A DNA stretch of 7,334 nt from an uncultured Litorilinea sp. (GCA_946885925.1 CAMPHP010000135.1:1-7334); one strand, 5' to 3'; positions 1 through 6,419 are shown, numbered from the stretch's first letter. Translations and numbers: made by a program. Notes: generated by a model not told the origin, from the letters alone.

Positions 1-158
1 CCCGCGTTCCACCCGTGCCACCGGTTCCCCCCACTCCCCCAAAGCCCAGACGTAATCCCGTTTCGACAGAGGAACGCATGCTGATTCTCCGCATGTTGGA
101 AGAGGGGAAGATTTCGGTGGAACAAGCCGAAAAGTTGATTGCGGCGATGGGAGAATGA
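1..158 (+). CDS. 3' end of a proline-rich protein with a C-terminal SHOCT-like domain (partial)
   Basis: Only the last 51 codons plus the TGA stop are present; the reading frame begins at base 3 and is open to the window edge. The visible protein has a linker of repeated V-P-P units followed by basic residues (VPPTPPKPRRNP). A short helix-turn-helix-like segment follows, STEERMLILRMLEEGKIS then VEQAEKLIAAMGE at the very C-terminus. This segment matches the small SHOCT-like domain found in YvlB/DUF4097-type and related proteins, thought to be an oligomerisation or interaction module. The N-terminal body is missing, so the overall function cannot be given. The gene directly downstream carries a second copy of the domain and starts 43 nt later, so the two are probably co-transcribed. 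High certainty that it is coding; low certainty on role. Confidence 0.75.
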   Translation, partial: RVPPVPPVPPTPPKPRRNPVSTEERMLILRMLEEGKISVEQAEKLIAAMGE

Positions 159-201
159 GTGAGGACACCCAGCCGAAACAGTAGGAAGAACGAGGTGTTC
201 T

Positions 202-645
202 ATGCTACCATTGGAGCCTATGGAGGTAGCGACAGTGCTACCTCCACCGGAGTTTGCGATGATCGATGAGGATGGTATGGCGAGCAGTGCCGAACGAATT
301 ACAATCCTGCGCATGATAGAGCAGGGCAAAATTTCTGCCGAGGATGGCGCACGATTGTTGGCGGCATTGAGCGGGCGTAAAGAGACAGAGAATAAGCCCC
401 GCCCTAGCGTATTTGATAGCTCGCGCAACCTCCAAGTACGCGTGAGTGATCTGGGTTCTAGCCGGCAAAAAGTGAATGTAACCGTGCCTGTGGGACTCGT
501 GCAGTTGATTGTGAATTGGCTGCCCAGTTCAGCACAGAGCCAGCTAGAGCAAGTTCAGGCCGCGATTGATGCTGGTATCACCGGCAAACTGGTAGAAGTT
601 GAGGATCAGGAAGCCGGGGTGCGCGTGGAGATTGTACTAACCTAA
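202..645 (+). CDS. Small SHOCT-like domain protein with beta-rich C-terminal region (147 aa)
   Basis: Residues about 27-57 (SSAERITILRMIEQGKIS and following ARLLAAL) form a SHOCT-like helical hairpin, nearly the same as the domain ending the upstream gene. Residues about 76-147 (LQVRVSD, KVNVTVPVGLVQLIVNWLP, then a helix and VEVEDQEAGVRVEIVLT) resemble the C-terminal portion common in small Chloroflexota/Firmicutes SHOCT-like proteins, where an 'RVxD...KVNVxxPxGLV' segment is typical. No signal peptide or membrane segment is visible, so a cytoplasmic location is inferred. The ATG at 202 has GAGG at 192-195, six bases away. An in-frame GTG at 235 has a better GGAGG at 222-226, but this lies in a hairpin, so the start is not settled. 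The function of this family is unknown; an interaction or regulatory role is only a guess. Confidence 0.82.
   Translation: MLPLEPMEVATVLPPPEFAMIDEDGMASSAERITILRMIEQGKISAEDGARLLAALSGRKETENKPRPSVFDSSRNLQVRVSDLGSSRQKVNVTVPVGLVQLIVNWLPSSAQSQLEQVQAAIDAGITGKLVEVEDQEAGVRVEIVLT
221..246 (+). promoter_or_regulatory. Perfect 10-bp hairpin covering an internal ribosome-binding site
   Basis: TGGAGGTAGC (221-230) and GCTACCTCCA (237-246) are exact reverse complements around the 6-nt loop GACAGT. The 5' arm contains GGAGG (222-226), eight bases before an in-frame GTG at 235-237. The structure therefore could hide an alternative translation start of the SHOCT-like gene. The hairpin is seen directly; the control role is inference. 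Confidence 0.45.
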
Positions 646-746
646 CTCAAGTTGCTGCTGAACCTGTCATATACTCTGTCATTCCGCGCCCCGCGGGGCG
701 CGGAATGACAATCTCTATCCACTGCTTAGGTCGCAGCTTGAGTTAG
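642..746. repeat. REP/MITE-like inverted-repeat element with a 34-nt perfect palindrome
   Basis: The gap between the SHOCT-like gene and the next gene is filled by nested inverted repeats. The inner part, 677-710, is a perfect 34-nt palindrome whose half is TGTCATTCCGCGCCCCG; as RNA it would fold into a very stable GC-rich stem. The outer arms CTAACTCAAG (642-651) and CTTGAGTTAG (737-746) are an exact 10-bp inverted pair. The left arm includes the TAA stop of the upstream gene. No T-run follows the palindrome, so it is not a typical intrinsic terminator, although it may stall polymerase or protect the 3' end. The shape suggests a short palindromic interspersed repeat or a miniature element, but with one copy visible its dispersal is unproven. 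Confidence 0.6.
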
Positions 747-763
747 CCGGATGAAAAAGGGCC

Positions 764-1648
764 ATGCCGATGGCTACCAAAGGTAAACTTCCAACATCTC
801 CTTTGCTGCACAATCTGACGGCAGCGGGTCAACTGCTTCTTGATGATCTCTTCGAGGGCCAGCACAACCCACTCTTCAAGCCCTTTGAGCAGTGGGTGGC
901 GACATCAAAGCCATTTATGACGTTTGCGCAAACGTACCAGCGTAAAATCCGCAAAAAGGTCAGAATGAGCCGGGATGTACAAGAGACATATAACGTTTAC
1001 TGTGAGCTGCGCACAGCCTATCTTCTCCTGCAGGAGCCGAAGTTTGCAGTCGCCTATGAACCCTACGCCAAGGAGCAAGGTCGTAGTGCCGACCTCGCTG
1101 TGACCTTTAGAACGCATACGACCTTCCATGTGGAAGTCACCCGCCTGCGCATCTCACAACAGGAGCAGCAGCTTTATCAGCAGGAAAACGCTAGCAGCGA
1201 ATCCAGCCTAGAGAACCAAACTGACCTCATCCGGCGCTATGAGAGCCGTCGTCTGGCCGATGTCGTCTGTGAAAAGTTTGGCCAATTGTCGCCTGCTACC
1301 CCCAATGTCCTGTGGGTGTGGAGTGAAAGCAGAGTGATGCACGAGCTAGACGTAGGACAGGTGATGCTTGGCCTAAAACGGAGAGCTGAACAGAGAGACG
1401 CTGACATGTTCTCCCGCTACGGCTTTGCTAAGCCAGCAGACTTTATCCGCTATTACCAACGTTTGAGTGCCATCCTCGTCCAAAGCCTGCACGAGCAAGG
1501 ACCGAATCGCTCCCCTCTCTGGTGGCAAAACAAAGACGCCAGATATCCATTCCCCTCAAAACTGACCAACCGCTTGCGCTCACTGGTAGCAGCAGATATC
1601 TCTCAAGACTTCACAGCCAATCACGTCGAAGATCCCAGCGGTACGTAG
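764..1648 (+). CDS. Uncharacterised protein, possible degenerate PD-(D/E)XK nuclease-like core (294 aa)
   Basis: I do not recognise this family. It is a soluble-looking protein without signal peptide or membrane segments. The middle has an arrangement like the PD-(D/E)XK nuclease fold: a helix with Glu81 (CELRTAYLLLQ), then YEPYAKEQGRSAD110LAV, then the strand FHVE124VT126RLR, and later a hydrophobic strand NVLWVWSES (181-189). In active members the third motif is E-x-K; here Thr replaces Lys, so catalysis is doubtful or uses another residue. Residues 61-69 are basic (KIRKKVRMS), and the C-terminal part has an aromatic/basic patch (PLWWQNKDARYPF). The ATG at 764 is preceded by AAGG at 757-760; Met3 at 770 is an alternative. 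It follows the palindromic element on the same strand. No terminator is evident after the TAG. Confidence 0.75.
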   Translation: MPMATKGKLPTSPLLHNLTAAGQLLLDDLFEGQHNPLFKPFEQWVATSKPFMTFAQTYQRKIRKKVRMSRDVQETYNVYCELRTAYLLLQEPKFAVAYEPYAKEQGRSADLAVTFRTHTTFHVEVTRLRISQQEQQLYQQENASSESSLENQTDLIRRYESRRLADVVCEKFGQLSPATPNVLWVWSESRVMHELDVGQVMLGLKRRAEQRDADMFSRYGFAKPADFIRYYQRLSAILVQSLHEQGPNRSPLWWQNKDARYPFPSKLTNRLRSLVAADISQDFTANHVEDPSGT

Positions 1649-1830
1649 CGTGCGCCACTCTTATTACTGTAGAGGAACCCCCAGCCAGACAGGTTAGTGT
1701 CAGTCCTACGTCAGACATTTCTTCTGAGTTCGGCTACAATAAAGCAGACTACAATAAAGCAGAAGCGTTATCCTTGACGAAATCATAAAAAAACAAAACG
1801 GCAAAGAGTCCAAGAAAGGAGGCGAGATAC
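1649..1830 (+). promoter_or_regulatory. Upstream region of the nfeD-stomatin operon with a candidate promoter
   Basis: This 182-bp gap holds a plausible sigma-70-type promoter: CAGACA at 1712-1717 (four of six matches to TTGACA), a 17-bp spacer, and TACAAT at 1735-1740 (five of six to TATAAT). The -10-like box is duplicated at 1750-1755 by a 15-bp tandem repeat, but no good -35 sits at the right distance for the second copy. Further down, a TTGACG at 1774-1779 lacks a matching -10. The leader ends in AAGGAGG (1816-1822), a near-perfect Shine-Dalgarno eight bases before the ATG at 1831. The promoter is inferred from pattern only. Confidence 0.4.
1734..1763 (+). repeat. Perfect 15-bp tandem duplication containing a -10-like box
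   Basis: CTACAATAAAGCAGA occurs twice head to tail at 1734-1748 and 1749-1763 with no mismatch. Each copy contains TACAAT. The repeat lies 67 bp before the nfeD start codon, in the presumed leader/promoter region. Confidence 0.9.
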
Positions 1831-2268
1831 ATGGAAAATTGGCTTCCTTGGGCATGGATCGTGCTGGCAGTGGTTTTTGCCATTGGTGAGATCTTTACCA
1901 GTGGCTTTTTCCTCATCTGTTTTGGCGTCGGGGCTGCGATAGCAGCCATAACAGGATTCATAGGCTTTGGCCCGCTGGCCCAATTTGCTATTTTTGTGAT
2001 GTCGTCGGCAGTCGTGTTGTTCTTGGTGCGCCCCTTTGCCACCCGAGTGAGTGGTCCCAACCGCTATACCGTGGGTGTCGAACGCTTGTTGGGCCAACAG
2101 GCTATTGTCCTGGAGACCATTGATCCGGCGCGGGGATACGGTGTCGTGCGCGTGCGCCATGAGAAGTGGTCAGCCGATGCCGCTGACGGTGTTCCCATCG
2201 CTGCGGGGACAATGGTACAGGTGGTAGACGCAACCGGAACGCATCTCCAGGTACGTACACCAGTTTAG
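1831..2268 (+). CDS. Short NfeD-like membrane protein with OB-fold domain (145 aa)
   Basis: The N-terminal two-fifths is hydrophobic, with about three membrane helices (residues roughly 6-24, 26-44 and 48-66). It includes the family-typical 'GEIFTSGFFLICFGVGA' segment early on. The cytoplasmic or periplasmic C-terminal part (about 82-143) fits the small beta-barrel (OB-fold) of NfeD proteins: LLGQQAIVLE, GYGVVRVRHEKWSA with Trp113, and GTMVQVVDATGTHLQV. The ClpP-like protease domain of long NfeD proteins is absent, so this is the short form. Short NfeDs are commonly encoded beside stomatin/flotillin genes and are thought to act with them in membrane microdomains. Here the stomatin gene follows after 32 nt, which supports that pairing. 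The start is fixed by AAGGAGG at 1816-1822. Confidence 0.92.
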   Translation: MENWLPWAWIVLAVVFAIGEIFTSGFFLICFGVGAAIAAITGFIGFGPLAQFAIFVMSSAVVLFLVRPFATRVSGPNRYTVGVERLLGQQAIVLETIDPARGYGVVRVRHEKWSADAADGVPIAAGTMVQVVDATGTHLQVRTPV

Positions 2269-2287
2269 ATAGATAAAAAACAACTAA

Positions 2288-2303
2288 AAAGGAGATTCTT
2301 GTG
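2288..2303 (+). promoter_or_regulatory. Ribosome-binding site and GTG start of the stomatin gene
   Basis: AAAGGAG at 2288-2294 lies six bases before GTG at 2301-2303. No in-frame ATG exists before codon 25, which would remove the membrane helix, so GTG is the start. The 32-nt gap after the NfeD stop is A-rich. Confidence 0.8.
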
Positions 2304-3242
2304 GGTGAAGTAGCAATCTTAGCCGCGTTAGTCATAGTAACGGTTTTTCTCTTTATTGCTGCGCTGACTGGCATGCGTATCGTCTCCCCACATGAAAAAG
2401 GCGTAATCGAACGCTTAGGCCGCTATCAGCGCACAGCACAACCAGGGCTAAACTTTCTCATGCCCCTGATCGACAGCATACGTATCGTGGATATGCGCGA
2501 GCAGGTCGTAGATGTGCAGCCGCAAGAGGTAATCACCAAAGACAATGTAGTAGTGACGGTGGATGCCATTATCTACTATGAAGCAACTGACCCGGTAAAG
2601 CTGACCTATAACGTGGCTGATTTTTACAGCGCAGCGACCAAATTGGCACAGACGAACTTGCGTAACGTTGTCGGTGAGACAGAGCTAGACGAGGCATTGA
2701 CTTCACGCGATATCATTAACGCCAAGTTACGCGAGGTGTTGGATGATGCAACAGACAAGTGGGGAGTACGCATTGTCCGTGTAGAGATCAAGCGTATTGA
2801 CCCTCCCGTGGATGTGACCGAGGCCATGCACCGCCAGATGAAGGCAGAGCGTGAAAAGCGGGCGCAGATTTTGGAAGCTGAAGGACAACGCCAGGCGCGT
2901 GTGCTGGAAGCGGATGGTGAGGCGGAAGCAGTGCGCCGCGTGGCGGATGCGGAACGTTACAAGCGCGAGGTAGAAGCAGCAGGGCAAGCCAATGCCATTA
3001 CGACAGTCTTCTCAGCCATTCGCAACGCCAACCCGGACGATAAGCTAATTGCCATTCAGTATCTGGATTCGCTCAAGGCCATCTCCAATGGTACTGCGTC
3101 CAAGGTCTTTATTCCTTATGAGGCGATGGGTGTCTTAGGCGCGCTGGGTGGAATTCAAGAGTTGTTTAAGAGCAAGCCAGATGGGCAGCCAGTGCTCGAG
3201 GTGGTACCCAATCCCAACCAACCGCCGCCGAATTTGGTCTAG
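2301..3242 (+). CDS. Stomatin/SPFH-domain membrane protein (slipin/QmcA type, 313 aa)
   Basis: A single N-terminal membrane helix (about residues 4-23) is followed by the SPFH/Band 7 domain. Its start is classic: [18 protein letters not shown], then [20 protein letters not shown] and [16 protein letters not shown]. The domain runs to about residue 180 ([16 protein letters not shown]). A charged Ala/Glu-rich coiled coil (about 181-230) comes next, typical of proteins that build oligomeric rings in the membrane. The tail ends in a proline/asparagine-rich stretch ([11 protein letters not shown]). Such proteins organise membrane microdomains and control proteases or channels; the partner is probably the NfeD encoded just upstream. 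The start is GTG at 2301, supported by AAAGGAG (2288-2294) six bases before it. An intrinsic terminator follows, so these two genes form a complete operon. The stop codon lies inside a 15-bp tandem duplication. Confidence 0.95.
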   Translation: MGEVAILAALVIVTVFLFIAALTGMRIVSPHEKGVIERLGRYQRTAQPGLNFLMPLIDSIRIVDMREQVVDVQPQEVITKDNVVVTVDAIIYYEATDPVKLTYNVADFYSAATKLAQTNLRNVVGETELDEALTSRDIINAKLREVLDDATDKWGVRIVRVEIKRIDPPVDVTEAMHRQMKAEREKRAQILEAEGQRQARVLEADGEAEAVRRVADAERYKREVEAAGQANAITTVFSAIRNANPDDKLIAIQYLDSLKAISNGTASKVFIPYEAMGVLGALGGIQELFKSKPDGQPVLEVVPNPNQPPPNLV

Positions 3243-3262
3243 ATCATTTTGGTCTAGATCAT
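3233..3262 (+). repeat. Perfect 15-bp tandem duplication spanning the stomatin stop codon
   Basis: TTTGGTCTAGATCAT is present at 3233-3247 and again at 3248-3262 without mismatch. The first copy contains the TAG stop (3240-3242); the second carries a copy of the same stop context just behind it. Confidence 0.9.
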
Positions 3263-3269
3263 AGAGTAC

Positions 3270-3307
3270 AAGCGGGGCAGTCGTAGAGGCTGCCCCGCTT
3301 TTGTTTG
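3270..3307 (+). terminator. Intrinsic terminator of the nfeD-stomatin operon
   Basis: AAGCGGGGCAG (3270-3280) pairs perfectly with CTGCCCCGCTT (3290-3300) around a 9-nt loop, and the stem runs into TTTTGTTTG. It ends 61 bp before the convergent radical SAM gene's stop. On the minus strand the stem is followed by only two T's, so it probably works in the plus direction only. Confidence 0.88.
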
Positions 3308-3368
3308 TTCAATATGCCAGGTGGGAACCTTCTCGGAGCCTGAAGCTCCAAGGAAGAGGGAGGACGTT

Positions 3369-4211
3369 TTATGCCACCAAGCGCAGCCCCAACTCCTCCG
3401 CCAATGCAAAGGCAGCCTTTACTTCGGCTGGGTCTAGCGTTGCAGCCAGCTCGCCACGCGCATGAGCTGGGGCAAGATATTGCGTGAGCAGGCTCACCTC
3501 AATGCCTGGCAACTCTGCCAGCCAACGCAGCACAGGGATGGTGCAGCAGGTGAAATGGCCCGGCATGAGCAGATGGCGCACGATCACACGCTGCTGTTGC
3601 GCCCATACTCTTTGGATACAGCCTGTCACTACATTCCAATAATCCGGCATCCCTCCTAGCCGTTCGCCACAGCTTGATGCGTCTGCCGCCGGACCAAACT
3701 TGAGATCTGGCAAATAGATGTCGATGGCCCCATTGAGTAAGTCAAGGGCAGCTTCGGTCAGATAAAAGTTGCTGTTAAAGACCGCAGGAATCGTGCGCCG
3801 CTCTCCAAGTTCGGCCAGGGTCGCCAAGATAAAGGGAATATGGGGAGCGGGGTCGCCGCCGATAAAGCAGAGAGAACGTGCCCCCTCGGCTTGGCGCTGG
3901 AGAATGCGCGCCGCCAGTTGGCCTGGTGTCACTGCTACGCCATAGGTAGGGTGAAAGGCAAAGCGGGCGGCAGTGCAAAAACGACAGGTAGCAGTACAGC
4001 CGCTAAAGAAGATGGCATGGGCTGGGCGCAGCACCTCTTCTTCGCCCACATGCAACATTTCACTGGCGATATAACTAACCGGGCCAACACGGCAGTGACC
4101 CTTGGCAGTGGCACGCACATCACCGCAGCGATGGGGACAGAGCGTGCAATCTGCCAAGTGCACCTGGGCAGCAATCGCTTTTAGTTGAAGTTCCTGCGTG
4201 AACTCAATCAT
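3369..4211 (-). CDS. Radical SAM protein, PflA-like (COG1313 type), 280 aa
   Basis: Numbered from the ATG at 4211, the core cluster motif is FFSGC72TATC76RFC79, the C-x3-C-x2-C that holds the SAM-binding [4Fe-4S] cluster. Before it is a cysteine motif typical of this group, C22TLC25PHRC29GD with C40 in KGHCRVG, which may bind a second metal centre. Other signatures are the SAM-site variant GGDPAPH (118-124; usually GGEP), YLPDLKFG (166-173), [15 protein letters not shown] and [11 protein letters not shown]. The family is annotated as putative pyruvate formate-lyase activating enzymes, but true substrates are mostly unknown, and no glycyl-radical enzyme lies in this window. It follows the cysteine-array gene; its ATG overlaps that gene's TGA (shared 4204-4211), suggesting translational coupling. 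An upstream in-frame ATG at 4238 would add MTGCAICLA and lengthen the overlap to 35 nt; neither start has a convincing Shine-Dalgarno. Confidence 0.93.
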   Translation of the reverse strand: MIEFTQELQLKAIAAQVHLADCTLCPHRCGDVRATAKGHCRVGPVSYIASEMLHVGEEEVLRPAHAIFFSGCTATCRFCTAARFAFHPTYGVAVTPGQLAARILQRQAEGARSLCFIGGDPAPHIPFILATLAELGERRTIPAVFNSNFYLTEAALDLLNGAIDIYLPDLKFGPAADASSCGERLGGMPDYWNVVTGCIQRVWAQQQRVIVRHLLMPGHFTCCTIPVLRWLAELPGIEVSLLTQYLAPAHARGELAATLDPAEVKAAFALAEELGLRLVA

Positions 4212-6342
4212 CGCCAAACAGATCGCGCAGCCGGTCATCGGCCCCCAAGCGCCGTGCGGTCACAATATGCCCTCCTCCCGGCCCGCGCGCTACCACAATC
4301 ACCGCACGTGAGAAGAAACTGCTGTCGCCAACAAAGATATAGAAACGGTCATTGCTCATGCGCCGCCAGCGATAATGGCTCACCAATTCGGCTACTTGTG
4401 GCTCGCGCGCCCATGCTTCACCCGTTACCTTGACCGGCGTAGCATCCTGCTCCAGACTGCCACAGGTATTGCACAACCCCGACCAATGCACACAAGAGCG
4501 GCAGTAGAGTTGCCCACAACGGCGACAAACCGCGGCGTGTTCTTCGCAATGATATTGACCACAAATGGCACATGGCTCCACACAGACAGGACAGACAGGT
4601 GCTTCGTCCATATGACATACGGGTGTGTGTTCAGCGCAGAGCGAGTGACCACAATCCAGTTGCTCAGTGAGATGATCAGTGCAAAGGGTCTTGTGGCAGA
4701 AGTCGCAATGGCTCATGCAATGCTTGCAGCCTTCTTTGCCACACTGCGTACAAGAGACGGTGTGGGTGATCAGTTGGCCGCAATGGGGACATTCTTCAAG
4801 GCAATCCAAACAGTAGGCTCTACCGCCAGGATCGACTTGGTAGAAGCCTGGGCCCACCTGCCGCCCACACTCGCCACAGGAAATTAAGCAGTTGGCGCAG
4901 AAGCGTTGACCAGAGGCGCTACAGACACTAAATTGCGCGCTGTATTGCTGGCAGCCAGGACAGCGAATGGCGCAATCGGCACAGATCAGCGGGTGGGAAC
5001 CGTCAGCGCGTGCTACTGCGTCGGCGCGCAGATGGCTGCGACATTGGCGCGTGCCACATTCAGCACAGGCCACTTGGCAAGCCAAACAGACCGAATCCCC
5101 ACAGACGGGACAGCGTGCGATATGCTCGGCACAGGCACGCTCACCACAGGCCCAACAGCTTTGCCCGCAGCTTTCACAGTTGGCCTTATCACAGACCGGA
5201 CAGTTGACCACACCACACTCGGCGCACAAAATATCTTGGCAGGTGCCACACTGGCAGATACACGCATCACAACAAATATGCCCGTTGCGATCCAGAGCCA
5301 GGGTGTCGCTTTCGCGCTCGCAGGCATGGCAAGCGGGGCGCTGGATAACCCCAGTGTAGCGATTGCGTGTCACTTGAACAGTCGCCTGACGCTTGCCGTC
5401 AGAGAGATTGATCTCCGCCACGCCTACAGGCGTATGGATAACGGCATAGGAATAGAGATTGACCTGGACGCGCAGCCGGTGATTTTCGATCTCCTCAGCA
5501 ATCTTGCGCTCTAAGTCCATTTCAAGCGCGCGGCGCTTTTCGCCCGTAGGGTCATGAGATTCGTAGACTTCTTCGATCTGCTGCCCATAATAGGTCGTCA
5601 GCCGGTTAAGCACTTGGTAGAGTCGGGGCAGAATCTCTGCCTCATGGGTGACACAGCGTAGATCGCCATGATAAATGGCATATTTACGTGCATTCTCGGC
5701 CAAACGTACCAGATGGGTCATGGGTGGAAGTTTGGGCGGAAGCAGATTGCCTTCTTCATCCTTCTCCTGCACAAGCGGCTGGGCATCTTGCCATAGGGCG
5801 TCAATGTCCAGTCCTTCACCATTGGCGTTGCTCTCACCCAGCAAAGGCACACGCTGCCCTTGCTCATCTAGCACCACAGCATAGAGTTCCTCGCGCTTAT
5901 CATCGGCGCGATAGGTAATGCGCCAATTAAAGACATAGAGGGTGTGCGTTTGCTCCTGCATCTTCAGTCCAGCAATGCTAGCGTTGACAGGACGTATCGC
6001 GGTCATCAACTCCTGGCTGCTGGGATAGCGGTTGGGCAGCGTTTGCAACGTGAGCGCCCCCCGGTGATCCAAGAGCGCCAACATGCGGTCAAAGAGGCGG
6101 CTGCCGTGGGCCACCAGTTCCAACTCGCTGCCAGGTGTCACCTGATGGAAGCCCACCTTGAGCATGGGTCTGCCAAAGTGCGCCTCAAGCTCGGATGGTA
6201 ACTCGATCTCCAATGGGCCATGCTTGCGCCGGTCCATTGGGCGCACAGTGGCATTGAAAAAGGAGAAATAATCTATTGTGAATTGGCGCAGATCGGGGGA
6301 TGGGATAGCCACCGTACCGGCGCTCTTTGTTCGTTTGCTCAT
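4204..6342 (-). CDS. Large cysteine-array (multi zinc-ribbon) protein with unrecognised N-terminal domain (712 aa)
   Basis: Numbered from the upstream TTG (6351; 715 aa), residues 1-340 form a domain without cysteine clusters that I do not recognise. It contains [14 protein letters not shown], a tyrosine-rich helix [18 protein letters not shown] and an acidic/basic helix around 270-295. The helical part vaguely recalls C-terminal regions of SNF2/HepA helicases, a weak impression only. Residues 341-630 hold 58 cysteines with 24 C-x2-C and five C-x2-H pairs, evidently a string of zinc sites. Four successive units at 384, 399, 414 and 429, and again 594 and 609, follow an exact 15-residue pattern C-x2-C-x4-C-x2-[C/H]-x3. 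Residues about 640-715 are a small cysteine-free tail with strand [20 protein letters not shown]. No membrane segments are seen. The ATG at 6342 is preferred because a consensus -10 overlaps the TTG. It is the first gene of a pair with the radical SAM gene. DNA/RNA- or protein-binding scaffold is a guess. Confidence 0.88.
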   Translation of the reverse strand: MSKRTKSAGTVAIPSPDLRQFTIDYFSFFNATVRPMDRRKHGPLEIELPSELEAHFGRPMLKVGFHQVTPGSELELVAHGSRLFDRMLALLDHRGALTLQTLPNRYPSSQELMTAIRPVNASIAGLKMQEQTHTLYVFNWRITYRADDKREELYAVVLDEQGQRVPLLGESNANGEGLDIDALWQDAQPLVQEKDEEGNLLPPKLPPMTHLVRLAENARKYAIYHGDLRCVTHEAEILPRLYQVLNRLTTYYGQQIEEVYESHDPTGEKRRALEMDLERKIAEEIENHRLRVQVNLYSYAVIHTPVGVAEINLSDGKRQATVQVTRNRYTGVIQRPACHACERESDTLALDRNGHICCDACICQCGTCQDILCAECGVVNCPVCDKANCESCGQSCWACGERACAEHIARCPVCGDSVCLACQVACAECGTRQCRSHLRADAVARADGSHPLICADCAIRCPGCQQYSAQFSVCSASGQRFCANCLISCGECGRQVGPGFYQVDPGGRAYCLDCLEECPHCGQLITHTVSCTQCGKEGCKHCMSHCDFCHKTLCTDHLTEQLDCGHSLCAEHTPVCHMDEAPVCPVCVEPCAICGQYHCEEHAAVCRRCGQLYCRSCVHWSGLCNTCGSLEQDATPVKVTGEAWAREPQVAELVSHYRWRRMSNDRFYIFVGDSSFFSRAVIVVARGPGGGHIVTARRLGADDRLRDLFGDD

Positions 6343-6412
6343 AACTTTCAATTATATCACACGCCATCTGCGCGCTTTATGCAAAGCCGATTTCATTTTA
6401 TGCAAAGTTATG
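6340..6412. promoter_or_regulatory. Divergent control region with phased TTATGC boxes and a 9-bp inverted repeat
   Basis: TTTATGCAAAG is repeated exactly at 6376-6386 and 6397-6407, 21 bp apart (two helical turns). The core TTATGC appears a third time at 6408-6413, ten bp after the second, so all three lie on about the same helix face. In addition AAAGTTATG is found at 6404-6412 on the plus strand and at 6348-6340 on the minus strand. These copies touch the recombinase's extended -10 and the cysteine-array gene's start codon respectively. A regulator or autoregulated repressor binding here is inferred; no regulator is identified in the window. Confidence 0.5.
6351..6359 (-). promoter_or_regulatory. 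Consensus extended -10 promoter of the cysteine-array gene
   Basis: Read on the minus strand this is TGATATAAT, a perfect TGnTATAAT. No good -35 is found 16-18 bp upstream (TAAAGC at 6379-6374), as is usual for extended -10 promoters. The last T of the -10 is base 6351, also the first base of a possible TTG start. Transcription should begin about 6344-6342, right at the ATG (6342-6340), implying a leaderless or nearly leaderless mRNA. Confidence 0.6.
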
Positions 6413-6419
6413 CTATACT
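6411..6419 (+). promoter_or_regulatory. Extended -10 promoter of the tyrosine recombinase gene
   Basis: TGCTATACT matches TGnTATAAT with one mismatch in the hexamer. The hexamer 17 bp upstream, TTTCAT at 6391-6396, is a poor -35. Expected transcription start is near 6426, giving a leader of about 30 nt that contains the AGGAGG ribosome site. Confidence 0.55.

Noticed and set aside
1774..1779. TTGACG as a -35 element for nfeD
   Set aside because: The -10 position 17 bp downstream is A/C-rich (AAACGG region) with no TATAAT-like hexamer.
1522..1788. Plus-strand 88-codon open frame overlapping the end of the 294-aa gene
   Set aside because: It begins inside that gene in another frame, lacks a ribosome site, and has an Arg/Ser-rich sequence without recognisable features. 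The last codons come from the 15-bp tandem repeat.
3328..3353. Small hairpin (GGAGC/GCTCC with CCTT/AAGG and a 3-nt bulge) between the convergent genes
   Set aside because: The stem is short, bulged, and has no T-run on either strand, so it is not a convincing terminator for the radical SAM gene.
3840..4184. Plus-strand 114-codon open frame opposite the radical SAM gene
   Set aside because: It is antisense to a clearly conserved gene, has no ribosome site, and its composition mirrors the sense codons.
4400..5340. The cysteine array as a polyferredoxin
   Set aside because: Ferredoxin clusters show C-x2-C-x2-C-x3-C-P. Here the pairs are C-x2-C-x4-C-x2-[C/H] with frequent histidine ligands and G after the pair, which fits zinc knuckles and not 4Fe-4S clusters.
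4375..5514. Two long plus-strand open frames (4375-4887 and 4906-5514) opposite the cysteine-array gene
   Set aside because: They lie in exact codon register with the minus-strand gene. Cysteine codons TGC/TGT read backwards as GCA/ACA, and the sense gene rarely uses TTA, CTA or TCA, so the antisense frame stays open. The products are low-complexity Ala/Thr-rich with no domain.
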